Below, piece after piece: positions 20,157-30,962 of a DNA stretch of 64,000 nucleotides. This stretch comes from Megalobrama amblycephala. Lineage: Eukaryota; Chordata; Actinopteri; Cypriniformes; Xenocyprididae. Every line of letters begins with the position of its first letter. Positions within the stretch are counted from its first letter, which is position 1. The DNA lies in NCBI RefSeq assembly GCF_018812025.1, contig NC_063045.1, forward strand, positions 57,736,957-57,800,956, in the 5' to 3' direction. Both the position numbers and the translations under genes were made by a program. The notes beneath the pieces are model-generated. The model had not been told where the DNA came from. It ran no database searches and saw nothing but the letters and a program-made list of their open reading frames with translations.

Positions 20157-22088
20157 GTAGGGGAGAGTGGGGTAATGTGAGACATCGGGTAATGTGAGAC
20201 ACCCCCTGTATCTCGGCAACGGAACACATTTGTGGTTATGTGACAATTATGTTTTCAAGCCCCTCACATTTCCCCTTGGCCATGAAGGAGAGGACCTCAT
20301 GGTGCTGTGCTAAGCATGTTTTTTTCACAAAAATATTTTTTTGCATGTAAAAGTAAATTTTCTTGCGGTCAACTTAATCAACTGTTGTGCCAAAGCAAAA
20401 TGATTCAGGTAGAAAAACTTATATCATACATGTTAATGAACTATCAACATATAAAACCATGTGATGATGCTAGCTGAAGATTAGCCTGAATTGCTAAGAG
20501 AGATCATTTTTTTCTAAAATGTAGTGGTGGGGTAAAGTGAGACAAATGCTTTGGGGTAAAGTGAGACATGAGGCACAAGTTAAATTTAGTCTTAAAAATA
20601 TTTTAATGTAATATTACATTACATGTGTTTTATTTTTAATGTCATAAACATTGTAGAAAAGCCATCATGCCAAGGCAAAACACCAGGAAAGACAACCTGG
20701 GGCAAAAAAACCCTCGAGGAGAATCATGTGGCACATGTTGTGGTAAAGAAGCTGCCTCAACCTAAAAGGCCTGGAGAGATGGAGAGAGCAACTCCTCATC
20801 TTTCCCTGTAACCTTCAGGGCTGGAATGTAGAGTAGGCCTAGTTGTAGAGTATGACAGTAGGCTGATGTTCTAATACAGGTGGATCTAGTCCTGTGTTCT
20901 GAGTCCCAGGCTGTTCTAGCTGGTTCTGATTGTGCTTTGCTCTGACCTCCAGACACTAGCTGGCTCTAAGGGTGCGTTCACACTTGTAGTTTGGTTCGTT
21001 TGGTTATATTTGGTCCGGACCAAAGAGGAAGAAAAAACATTTAGTCCTGGTCCAATTAGCGTTCAGATTGGCAATTTTATCACCGAACCAAAAGATACCG
21101 AACCTTGAGGCATAGGGATACATTCACAATGTGATTGGTCAGATTTTATGACGTATTGCCTATTTTGAGACGGAACTTAACAAAAATCCCAAACAATGCT
21201 GTGTGCTGAGGTAAATGCGCTCGTTGTGTGTGCATAGCAGCGCATACCCTGCGTGTGATGGTATTTTGGCCAGCTGGGAACTCGTGAAGAGCTTATAACA
21301 TGTGTAAAGTTGTCAAAACAGCAGCAGGAATCCATCCGTCACACACACAAACGAGACATGCGTCTGATGCCTGTGATGGGCAAACTCGCAACTATGACAA
21401 GACAAAACGACATGCGTGAGGATTTTGTCCTTTTTAGGGTCTCTTTTTAGGACAGCGTTCACATATGTTCAAATAAACCGCACTAACTGAGCAATCGCAC
21501 CAGGGTTTGTTTTAATCGAACAAAACATGACAAGTGTGAACGCACCCTAAGGGTCCTGTGTTCTGACCCCCAGATTGTGTTCTAACCTAACTGGTTCTAT
21601 CTGTCATTTGAATGTTAATTAAAATATTTTGAATTATATTATGTTGTATTTGATTTTGTTCAGAGTTACTTTCAAGTGTTTAGAAAAAAAATTTGCTTAA
21701 TTGACCAGTCCCCATGATTCTGTTACTAGTCTGACATTAGTTCTGGAATGTGTGGTTGTCAAGCTAGCTGTCAGGATTCTAACTGTTACAACATGTGTTG
21801 TTATGGTAGTTTCAGAGTGGAAAAAGTAAGTGGATCAGTTTACCCCTTGATTTCTCTGGTCTGTCTCAGTTTACCCCTAAGCTGGGGTAAAGTGAGACAC
21901 AAGATGACTTTTTTTAAAACAATCATATTTTCACTGACCTTCGTCCTGAATACATTCTGATAATTTCTATGGCTAGGAAAATATCCTGAATTAATGGGAA
22001 ATGTGTAAATTTTACTGATATATCATTTTAGCTCGCTTAGAGGGGTGCAAATGTAAAAAGTGTCTCACTTTACCCCACTCTCCCCTAC
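20157..22088. mobile_element. DNA element with repeated GGGGTAAAGTGAGACA motif
   Basis: The ends are inverted copies of GTAGGGGAGAGTGGGGTAA followed by GTGAGACA-type sequence. The same core recurs inside (about 20192, 20530, 20555, 21885), the arrangement expected for subterminal transposase-binding repeats. No coding capacity. Nested in the 19669-22651 element. Confidence 0.7.
20970..21547. mobile_element. MITE with GGGTGCGTTCACACTTGT ends
   Basis: 578 bp, perfect inverted ends, flanked by TAA (20967-20969, 21548-21550), consistent with a Harbinger-type MITE. Innermost of three nested elements. Confidence 0.82.
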
Positions 22089-23173
22089 CCATATCGGCCA
22101 AAACAGGTTCTGTGTGAGGGGCTGCTAGCTGACAGCGTTCGGTCATTTCTGAGAGATTTACCTCAGACAAAGGTAAGTGTGAATACATAAATCCATTTTG
22201 AAAAACATGTTTACAAGAACATAACATTATACGTAACGTCGTTTGATGTTGTAATATTTTTTAATCTGTATTTCTAGCATGTCACATTTACAAGCACCAA
22301 AACGGTATTTATTGTTTGAATTTCGTAATAAAATTGACAGAATCTGAGAGCTGAGATTTTTTTCTATCATAAGTAACCTGCTCTGTAGTCTGTCGGTCTC
22401 TGTGTCCTCTTTACTTCGCGATTTTTCTGTGCGTGAGAAAATGGATGTGTGGCGTGAGAGCGTGTGAAAAGCTTCAGTTGCGTGTGTCTCACATTTTATT
22501 AAATTTGTATTAGCTGTTCGAAGAGTAAAAAAAAATCCGTGGGTCTTAACACAATTACAATCGGCAAGTCGGAAAAATAATTAATTGGGTCGGTCCTAAA
22601 TTGACAGGGTCGGTCGGGTTATGGCAAACAAGAATATTTTTAAGGATGGCCTAATAATTATTTGAAACTTGAAGCTTGTGAACATATTAGCAACACAGCT
22701 AGTAATGACAGCGTTCGGTTTTATTTTTGTCATCAATTAATACACTTCTTAATTACATTACATGACATTTTTACATTATTACATTATGTTGTCAATAAAT
22801 TACCTTTATCGGTAAGTTTTGGCCACTGCCTGACATCATCTACCCATGTTCCCTTTCACCAGACATTTTCTTTAATGAGCAGGATGCGCTTTAATTGAAA
22901 TGTCATTAGAGGGCACCGGCAAGTGTCACACCGTCACACTTCGCAGGCACGCAGTAATGGCGGCAGGCAAGATGGCGGCGCCCATAGAGTTCGCGGCGGA
23001 TTTGTGTATTGAATTTTAGCGGCTGCTGAAATGACGCAATTACTTTACCAATCAGCCATTGGCTCTTCTATTTAGAAGGCGCGAGCGCTATATCTATTTG
23101 CCATTGCGTTGCACAGTGCACTCTTTCTTCCATGCGTGAAATGAGCGAAAATCTCGGTTAATTGTCCATCTTT

Positions 23174-23682
23174 TGGTGCGTTCAAGTCCTCCTGGGAAGT
23201 TCGTATTTACGAGGTGGGAAGTCGTGTGTACGACGATAGGTGCGTTCAAGTCACTTTCGTCGGAGTATGATGGCGGTGTGCCTTCTCTAAATTAATTACA
23301 CAAAATAACACTTCTGCTTCTAGAAAATGTAGAGCAAAGAATGTGCATTAGTTGTATGTTGCTTTTTTATGTTTTTGAATTAATTTATGAAGCCATTGTA
23401 AACTTTATTGTTACACATTACATTTTTACATTGTGATGCTATCGTATTTTTTTGCTGGTATCAGCTTACTTCGTTGTAACTAGAAAAGCCTGACAGTGTC
23501 ACTGCTATACCTGTAAGTATTGTGGTATTTCACTATGTTTCTGACTGACACGCCCCCAAGTCGTACAGATCGGAGCTTAAAGAAAATTACGAGCTTCCCA
23601 CTGGTATTTACGACATTGTGGTGGCGTTCATGTCGGTTCTGCTCGTAAATACGATCTTTCCGACATGACTTGAACGCACCAT
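23174..23682. mobile_element. MITE with GGTGCGTTCAAGTC ends
   Basis: Inverted ends GGTGCGTTCAAGTC with a shared internal TCGTATTTACGAG. About 0.5 kb. No clean target duplication, so the boundaries are approximate. Confidence 0.6.
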
Positions 23683-24341
23683 TTGTCGAGTTTTTCTCCA
23701 CGGATGAACCAATTCAGAAAATAATTGAAGCTGGAATACAGATTATCGGAGAAGAGGCAAGGAAATTCAGTGGTAAGTAACCGAATCTTGATTTTTTTTT
23801 TTTTTTTTCTGTTCATGCAATGCTACTGTTAGCTATTGATAACGATTACAAGCAACTTAAGCTATCGTTAACTACACTAAGCACGTTATGGTTTGTTTCT
23901 GGTTGGGTTACGCACATATTTATTTTAGAGTTATTTTGTTCATTTAGTCAATTAAGCTGTGTAAAATGCTTCCACTTGCCATCGCCATTTAGCCCCTGCA
24001 GACTTGGGCAGTGCAACCCGTTTTTCCCGCTTCGCGCCGTCTGCTGTGGAATATCGAAATCTGCTCAAATTAAACGACATTTTTTAATTCAGCAACAAAA
24101 TCTTACATGACCTGTCCCATAAATGTTCTTTCTTAATTAAAAATATTTTTTCAGGCTAGACTATCACGTCTTGCGTCTTTTGAAGCGTCTTGCATTTTTA
24201 TGCTGACTTCACGTGGTAATTATGGTAAATATTGGTAACGTTAACTAGTTAAATATTATTGGTCATTAACACACTCTTAAATTAAAAATTGAGTGCGATG
24301 AGCTGTTCTGCAACTAATTTTATTACTAGCACACCTGGCAC

Positions 24342-24482
24342 ATGTCTCTAAAGTGGAAATTTAACCCAGAACATGCACCACTTGTCAGTGACAGTGAAGT
24401 CAAAGCTGAAGAAGTTCGGCCATACAAAGCAGTCCAGATACACCAGTGCATCTTAAAGTTTGTCAAAAGCCAGCTAGTGTAG
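24342..24482 (+). CDS. Small ORF, 46 residues, unrecognised
   Basis: ATG to TAG with a balanced, protein-like composition: MSLKWKFNPEHAPLVSDSEV, then VRPYKAVQIHQCILKFVKSQ. It may be an exon rather than a gene, as it lies between exon-like pieces of the same strand. No family recognised. Confidence 0.25.
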   Translation: MSLKWKFNPEHAPLVSDSEVKAEEVRPYKAVQIHQCILKFVKSQLV

Positions 24483-25100
24483 AATATGTTAGCCCACTGT
24501 TATATGCATAATTTATTTTTCAACTTTTAATCACTTTTGCGTTTCAAGTAGTGCAGAACAATGTAAGCAGATAATACAGACATTTTTTGCATACATTTTA
24601 CGCTTTCACTGACTGAACGTTAGGTCTCATTGTTCATGCAGTTCAGTGTATTTTTTTCATTTTTTTTTTATCTAAAACGCCTTGTTCAATGAGTGTGCAG
24701 ACTTTTCACATATCTCTGTCATTATCTGTCACAGTATAAGCATTATCTGTTTCTGTTGTTTTGACAAAGGAAACTATATTGGGGAGGATTCAATGTCTGT
24801 TGAGGTCCATGTGAACGTTCTACAAAGTGAGTATCGGAAGACTCATCCAAGACATCTCGACTGTCAAAGACTTCCTGGCACGAACGTTCTCCTGGAGACG
24901 TCAAGAAATCATGGAGGGAATTGTCTGTGGAGGATGTAGTCAGAAAGTACCCATACTTAAGAACGCCTGATGGAGTGAATATTGAAAACACCTGAATGTT
25001 ACAAGGAAGCAATCTATTATGATTTTGGAAATTGTGAAATTGAAGACATGTCGATTGCTGTCACAGAAAATAAACATTTCTGAAAATATATCCGTAAAGG

Positions 25101-26035
25101 TTACAGTATAGAAACCTAACAGCATTTTATTAAATAAAATTGCTTTCAGTGATGCACTGAATGTTAATCATGTCTTCACATTCTATGGGTTTTTTACTTT
25201 TTTTTTTTTTTTTTTTTTTTTATGAGATTGACCGAATCATTTCAGTGAGAGCTTCACTAGACTTCTGCCAAATGTGCTGAAACTTGCCAAGGCAAAATCC
25301 CCCCTAGCAAAACAGTACACCGAAACAAGACCGGTTGCTCTGGCTGAAGAACTGCCAGGTAGAGATTGTCACTTTGCTAGTGAAACACAATACATGTCAT
25401 TTGATTTACCACATTGCAAAATATGTGATTGCGAAAGTAGGATGTTTTTCTCAATTGCAGGAATTGACTTGAGGGCTGGGCGTATCCTCTTGCCATCCAT
25501 CTTCAGAGAGGAGCTTGAACACTACATTACTATGAGAGCCCAGCCCTTAAGTCAATTCCTGAATGAAAAAAAAATATTCTACTTTCACAATCACATATTT
25601 TCAGTGTATGCAAATTACATATATTGTGAGTTTCACTAACAATCTTGCTTCCAAGATTAAACAACATATCTGACAAATCTGTATAGAAGACTTCCATTAA
25701 ACAGACAGTTCACCCAAAAACTTAAAATTCTGTAATTTACTCGCCCTCATGTAGTTCCTAACCTATATGAATAAGATCTTGCTTCCATTTTCCTTTGATT
25801 CACATTTTCATGCATATCGTGTAAGAGTAGACAGTGACTGGATTTTGCTCAAACCTGGAGATGAGTTGGATCACACATCGCTTGACACATACAGTTGATA
25901 ATCTGTACGTTGGATTGAGACATTTTGTATAAATGCTTGCTGATCTTTGGCAAGGTCATATGAACAGGATGTTTAGTGTACAAGTATTAATAGAGAGAAT
26001 TGTTGCCAAAAATTAAACTTGTCATTTACTCACCC
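25101..26035 (+). repeat. Interspersed repeat, plus-oriented copy
   Basis: Matches 55960-56633 in inverted orientation from CAGTATAGAAACCTAACAGC to the GACAAGTTTAAT-type end. Includes a (T)n tract, an internal inverted GGAATTGACTT-type segment (25459-25559), and the coding-like stretch at 25274-25390 (YTETRPVALAEELPG), which the other copy shares. Probably one non-autonomous DNA element family. Confidence 0.65.
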
Positions 26036-26401
26036 CTAAAGAAAGACAAAAGTGCAAAAGCTAGAGGATATGTGTTAAAATGCTTGAGAGTTTAGTATTT
26101 AAAACTGATTAATGAACTGCTCATTGGGCACAATGCTCTCAGTTTTGTATTTACACTCTGAAGGAATTGTAACGCATTGAACATGTTCATTTGAAATATT
26201 TTTTTAACAGGTTTAATACAGAATATCCAGTATATGAATTACAATTGAGTTGCTAATGTTCTGTATTTTATACTCTTACAAGAATTGTTACATTATGTTT
26301 AAACGCTTGTAAAACATGCACTACCTATGTGTTCAGCACTTAACTGATTAATTAACTGTTCATTGACCATGATATTTCCCGTTGTGAAGGAATTGAAAAA
26401 T
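26036..26401. other. AT-rich spacer, nothing recognised
   Basis: Short near-repeated phrases (AACTGATTAATTAACTG-like, GAAGGAATTG) but no gene or bounded element. Confidence 0.4.
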
Positions 26402-26406
26402 TCTAC

Positions 26407-26670
26407 ATGTTAATAGGTTGTGTGCAATCACGTGGTTCTGGTGACGCGCGAAATTCCGGTGGAGGGCAAGCAGTGAAAATTAGAATGGAAGAGATGGGAA
26501 AAAGTCCGTTCTGTGCTGGTTTAGAAAGGTATAAACAGAAAATCACAACATATGTTGGACGTGATCCTTATGTTATGAAGAGGAGCGACTTTTCCACTGA
26601 ATTGAAAGACTTGATTGCCATCGAGGAGGTAGATATAGAGAATGTGAAGCTGCCGTCACGCCGCATTCAG
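26407..26670 (+). pseudogene. Fragment resembling fish YqaJ-type transposon protein
   Basis: The frame reads SPFCAGLERYKQKITTYVG, then RDPYVMKRSDFSTELKDL. It resembles the segment, roughly RYK-x-K, DPY-x-(x)K-x-(x)DF, found ahead of the YqaJ nuclease domain in proteins carried by fish THAP/ISL2EU-type transposons. This is recognition from memory of the family, not a search. No nuclease motif is present. The frame is cut at 26671 by another element, so this is at best an exon fragment. It lies 7 kb from the THAP-like ORF on the same strand. Confidence 0.35.
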
Positions 26671-27979
26671 GGGGGTATTCCAGAAAGCAGGTTATGTGAA
26701 ATACCTGGGTATGTTTAAGAGTAAGTAAGCGGATAACCTCAACTTTCGGTTCCAAAAACGGAGGTAACTTTTAGGGTATGTAAGTAACCATAGCAACTTG
26801 CTCTCTGAACATAACCTGCTCCGGAGCAGGTTATGTTCAAGGGTTAGTTAGCTTAAGAGGAATTCAGATGCGTATTATATTATCAATATGGTTATATTAA
26901 TGTATCTAAATTTGTTATATAGTTACAGTTATATACACAATTTTATATTATACAATATATAAATGTTTATTCAATTCTAATATATGAATTTATTTTATTG
27001 TCATCTCACACATGGATCTGCTTTTTATCCTTTATAACAGGACATTTTCTATGCTATAATTTCTATAATAAAATACATATCATATATGTGATATCTTATT
27101 AAATAATTAACATCAAACAAACAATATTAAGATTAAAAAAATGATTGCATAACCACCCAATAGGTGGTGATGTGCACCAAGTAGGTTATGTAAATCACCA
27201 TTAAACAAAAGAAGAAGAATGAAGTAGAATGGCGCGCTTTTTCATCGGCTGCGTCCGAAAACCTAGGTAGCTGTCTTGCTGCCTCGCTGTCTTATAAGAG
27301 AATGACTTGTACGGCAGCGTTTGTGCATGAAGGTACCTCACGAAATTGATTTCGGACAGACTTCTGAGGCAGCCTAACAGTTTAATGATCTACAGCAATA
27401 TAGCGCGAGCTTTGGTGAGAACTAAACAAATATTTAATTATTACAGTAGTAATTTCTCGATAGAAATGATATCAAAATTGAAATATGTTGGTCAAAATCG
27501 TACATTTACATACAAACTGAGCAGCAAACGCAACTTTCGGACGCCATCTTTATTTTTCTAGCTCAACTGTCACAGAATGGAAAACACAGGATTGTGGGAT
27601 ATCAAAGGCAGCTAAGGATACATCTATGTTTCCTTCAAAAATCGATCTGAGGAAGGTATCTCATGAGACAGGAAGTGAAGCTAACATTGGATTCGGACGT
27701 GCCTTGATGCCTTACTACCTTGAAATGTGTCCTCAGAAGGCAGCGTTTTCCAGTTTTCGGACGCAGCCTTAGTGTCTGTTTCCATGGTGAATCATCCATT
27801 CGTCGATCTGTTGAGAATGTCTTGTCGGTTAACCGGGAACATACTCTGGGTTGGCTGAACTTACTCCCGGACACATTTTTGGAACCAGCATACCTCGAGT
27901 AAGCAAGGTTTGGGTTAATCAACCGAGAGTTCAGGGTATATGTGATAGTAAGTTAACCCTGCTTTCTGGAATACACCCC
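26671..27979. mobile_element. DNA element with GGGGTGTATTCCAGAAAGC-type ends
   Basis: Left GGGGGTATTCCAGAAAGCAGG is mirrored on the right by GCTTTCTGGAATACACCCC. Subterminal AACATAACCTGCTCC/GGAGCAGGTTATGTT forms a small palindrome (26807-26836). Non-coding, and carries a nested MITE. Target duplication not clear. Confidence 0.65.
27247..27768. mobile_element. MITE with GGCTGCGTCCGAAAAC ends
   Basis: 522 bp with perfect 16-bp inverted ends. Non-coding, nested in the 26671-27979 element. Confidence 0.75.
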
Positions 27980-28693
27980 AGGTCTAGTCTGGGTTTGTTT
28001 ATATCGCGCTCCCGTTCTGTTAGTGATGTTAAGGACAGTATTCTAATTTTCTGTCATGATTGTGAAAAATGTCGCCATTGTTGGTCAAAATGCTGAATCG
28101 AGAATTGTAATAGGAACTCACGATATCGTTTGGGGAAAAAAACTGGACGCTACAATTTTCGCCTTTGGTTGAGAAGGTGAGGGAAGACGACTAGGAAATG
28201 TAATAATGTCACTAAATAAACCCACTGCCTTTCACTCAAAATAATCACGTTAGCGGAGTTTTGTATTTGGTTTTTGTGTAATAGGCTAATTATCCGCTTG
28301 TTAAGTCGTGACGTAAGGAACGCCGTTTCCGGGTCCAAGCCTCAACTCGTTTCACTTGAGAATGCCATCGACGGCCGTTTATGAGCGCTATTTATTCATA
28401 TTAAACATAAATCATTTTAAAAATTTAAACATTTTAAATACTTACAGTCTACACAACAGTCTCCGTGCTCACAGCGTCACAGATATGAATATTTTAACGA
28501 TTTATAAAAGATGAATCATTGTCTGGCCATCTGGAATTTTGGTATGGAGATAAAGGTTATAATTATATATTTTTTGTAGTATTACACCACATCGTGTATG
28601 TATATCAGCACCATTTGTTGTTTTCTTGTGGTATGAGATAGAGCGTTAGGACCCGGAAGCGCTGCCGCGTGACGTCAGACTTAACAACCGGAT
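27980..28693. other. Non-coding, nothing recognised
   Basis: Mixed AT-rich sequence without a supported exon or bounded repeat. Confidence 0.35.
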
Positions 28694-29077
28694 AGGCGCT
28701 CTAAGCGATTCTGAGCGGAGTAACTTCCTGTTGACGTTTGAAGTGTTGTCAAACAAAACAGAGGCTAGCTAGACCCTCCCTCCTACTCCTCCCCTCCGTG
28801 CTTCCTGAAACAGTCATGAACGCGCATTTAAAATGTAAGTAGTTTGCGTATTGACGCTGCTTGTCGGTTATTGGCTGGAGCATGTTTATTATGTTAAGTG
28901 GTCCAGGCTGCACCAGTTTGTTTTTTATTGCAGTTTTCGGAGCTTGTGGCGACTACAGAGACCGCGTTTTTTTACAGTGTGTTCAGGGGACAGGCAGCTA
29001 GCGGATAGTGAGGAGATATTTGCGGTATGTGACAAAAAAAATTGGGCCTAAAAACGCGCCAAATCGCTTAGAGTGCC
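28694..29077. mobile_element. Putative MITE with AGGCRCTCTAAGCGATT ends
   Basis: Left AGGCGCTCTAAGCGATT and right AATCGCTTAGAGTGCCT are inverted copies with one mismatch. Non-coding. Superfamily unknown. Confidence 0.5.
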
Positions 29078-29186
29078 TTTAATTATGTTTGCGAGTATGA
29101 CTCACTCGCTTGTGAATGATTATAACTTGCACAAAGCCACTTCAAAACTGTTGACGAGCTTCTATGGGTTTGATTTTGGTTGTCAT

Positions 29187-29223
29187 CCCTGCTGAAAAAA
29201 ACAATAGAAACCATTACAGAAAT
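29187..29223 (+). repeat. Left 37-bp inverted repeat (CCCTGCTGAAAAAAAC...)
   Basis: Exact inverted match to 41354-41390. Both arms then continue into related ACCATTACA-rich sequence. It marks the end of a DNA element, either one 12.2-kb element or two separate copies. Confidence 0.85.
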
Positions 29224-29336
29224 CCTAATGGTTTCCACTACAAAACCATTACAAACCATCAGCCATTAACCATTAAAACCATTACAAAATGGTTTCCATT
29301 ACGTAGTGTGTTTTGGGCACATTCCATTAGGATTTA

Positions 29337-30136
29337 TTGGTTTGTATTGGTTTCCATTACAGATTTGTATTGGTCTTTATTTGCAAATATTTAATGGTTT
29401 TCATTGCAGTTTTTGTATTGGTTCTAATGGTTCCATTACAAATTTGTATTGGTCTTTACTTGCAAATATTTAATGGTTTCCATTGCAGTTTTTGTATTGG
29501 TTCTAATGGTTCCATTACAAATTTGTATTGGTCTTCATTTGCACATATTTAATGGTTTCCATTGCAGTTTTTGTATTGGTTCTAATGGTTCCATTACAAA
29601 GTTGTATTGGTCTTTATTTGCACATATTTAATGGTTTCCATTGCAGTTTTTGTATTGGTTCTAATGGTTCCATTACAAAGTTGTATTGGTCTTTATTTGC
29701 ACATATTTAATGGTTTCCATTGTAGTTTTTGTATTGGTTCTAATGGTTCCATTACAAATTTGTATTGGTCTTTATTTGCACATATTTAATGGTTTCCATT
29801 GCAGTTTTTGTATTGGTTCTAATGGTTCCATTACAAATTTGTATTGGTCTTCATTTGCACATATTTAATGGTTTCCATTGCAGTTTTTGTATTGGTTCTA
29901 ATGGTTCCATTACAAAGTTGTATTGGTCTTTATTTGCACATATTTAATGGTTTCCATTGCAGTTTTTGTATTGGTTCTAATGGTTCCATTACAAAGTTGT
30001 ATTGGTCTTTATTTGCACATATTTAATGGTTTCCATTGTAGTTTTTGTATTGGTTCTAATGGTTCCATTACAAATTTGTATTGGTCTTTACTTGCAAATA
30101 TTTAATGGTTTCCATTGCAGTTTTTGTATTGGTTCT
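29337..30136 (+). repeat. Tandem array, 79-bp unit, about 10 copies
   Basis: Regular 79-bp steps, e.g. GGTTCCATTACAAA at 29429, 29508, 29587 and onward. Units differ by a few bases (AAATTTG or AAAGTTG; CTTTATT, CTTCATT or CTTTACT). The overlapping 60-residue frames spaced by 79 bp are artefacts. It lies just inside the left 37-bp inverted repeat. Confidence 0.95.
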
Positions 30137-30421
30137 GATTTGTATGTTTAACTGGTAGCTGTTAATTAGGCCATTGATTAATTAAATCATTTAAATTATT
30201 ACTACAATTATACAGTGGTTTTGTCCTTGTGGCAAAAAAATGCTCAAGAATATATAATTTTAATTGATATAAACTGCACACCAACTTTTCAATAGCTAAC
30301 TGTTCAGGTTGTGTTTTGCAAAGAATTAAGAACATGCAACTGAAATCAAAATTATACTTGGATCAAGACCATCTTTTTTACTAAACCCAGCTGGAAATAA
30401 ACATCTGACAAATATTATTAA
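30137..30421. other. AT-rich flank of the LTR element
   Basis: Nothing recognised. The last five bases, ATTAA, are the left target duplication of the next element. Confidence 0.4.
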
Positions 30422-30908
30422 TGTAACGATCACCGTCTGTTCCTGTCACTCCCCGGACTACACTTCCCACAATTCTCCCTGTCAGTCACATGTTCACTTC
30501 ACACCAATCACCTGTTGCCACATCCACCCTAGCACACCACACTGATTACCACACCCAGCTGCAGCTCATTAACAGGACTATAAAGGACTTCCAAACACAC
30601 CACCTCACCGCGAAGTATTGTCAACACAGTTGCAATTTCTGAGCGTTTATTCCCTGTTTGCCTGTCTGTTCTCGACCTTGTCTGTTCCTGTTTATTGACC
30701 CGTTGCTGCCTGTCCTGATCCTTGCCTCGTATACTGTTCTGTGAGTGATATCTGCCTGCCTTTTGACCTACCGCCTGTACCCTGACTACGACCCTGCCTG
30801 TCCTTTGCTGCTCCTGTTTGTTCCTGATTTACCCTGCCTGTACGACCACGCTTACTTCTAATAAAACGCTGCACTTGGATCTCCAGCCTGAGTCTCCCAT
30901 TCGTAACA
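30422..30908 (+). repeat. 5' LTR of the gag-only element
   Basis: Contains TATAAA at 30579-30584. About 30 bp downstream is GCGAAGTATT (30610-30619), a likely RNA start. AATAAAACG near the LTR end can serve as the polyadenylation signal. Confidence 0.93.
30579..30584 (+). promoter_or_regulatory. TATA box of the LTR promoter
   Basis: TATAAA in GACTATAAAGG. Its distance predicts a start at about 30609-30611, exactly where the self-priming match begins. The same box occurs in the 3' LTR at about 33308. Confidence 0.75.
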
Positions 30909-30909
30909 G

Positions 30910-30919
30910 AATACTTCGC
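30910..30919 (+). promoter_or_regulatory. Putative self-priming primer site
   Basis: AATACTTCGC, one base after the 5' LTR, is the exact reverse complement of GCGAAGTATT at 30610-30619, the predicted 5' end of the RNA. This is the Tf1/sushi-type self-priming arrangement in place of a tRNA primer. Confidence 0.65.
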
Positions 30920-30962
30920 CATCTACGATCCAGCAGCTTCCACAAGCGTTTCCAGCCTCAAC

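Larger units (their letters stand above)
19669..22651. mobile_element. Harbinger-like non-autonomous element (outermost of three)
   Basis: Inverted ends start GGCCATCCTTAAAAATATT (left 19669; mirrored at 22651) and match over about 29 bp with two mismatches. TAA lies on each side (19666-19668, 22652-22654), as for PIF/Harbinger. No transposase is seen. Most of its length is a further inserted element. Confidence 0.75.
22652..25100 (+). other. Region with exon-like pieces of an unidentified transposon-type gene
   Basis: A CG-rich segment with ATGGCGGC (about 22959-22990) could be a promoter or first exon. A coding-like stretch FVEFFSTDEPIQKIIE, then GIQIIGEEARKFS ends at a GTAAGT donor (about 23690-23773). 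An exon-like GNYIGEDSMSVEVHVNVLQ lies between TTTTGACAAAG and GTGAGT (about 24770-24828). I do not recognise these pieces, and whether they belong to one gene with the THAP-like ORF is a guess. Confidence 0.3.

Noticed and set aside
29337..30105. Series of 60-residue ORFs spaced 79 bp apart
   Set aside because: Products of the 79-bp tandem array; every unit re-creates the same frame.
29337..30136. CRISPR-like array
   Set aside because: The whole 79-bp unit is repeated with no unique spacers, and the DNA is vertebrate.
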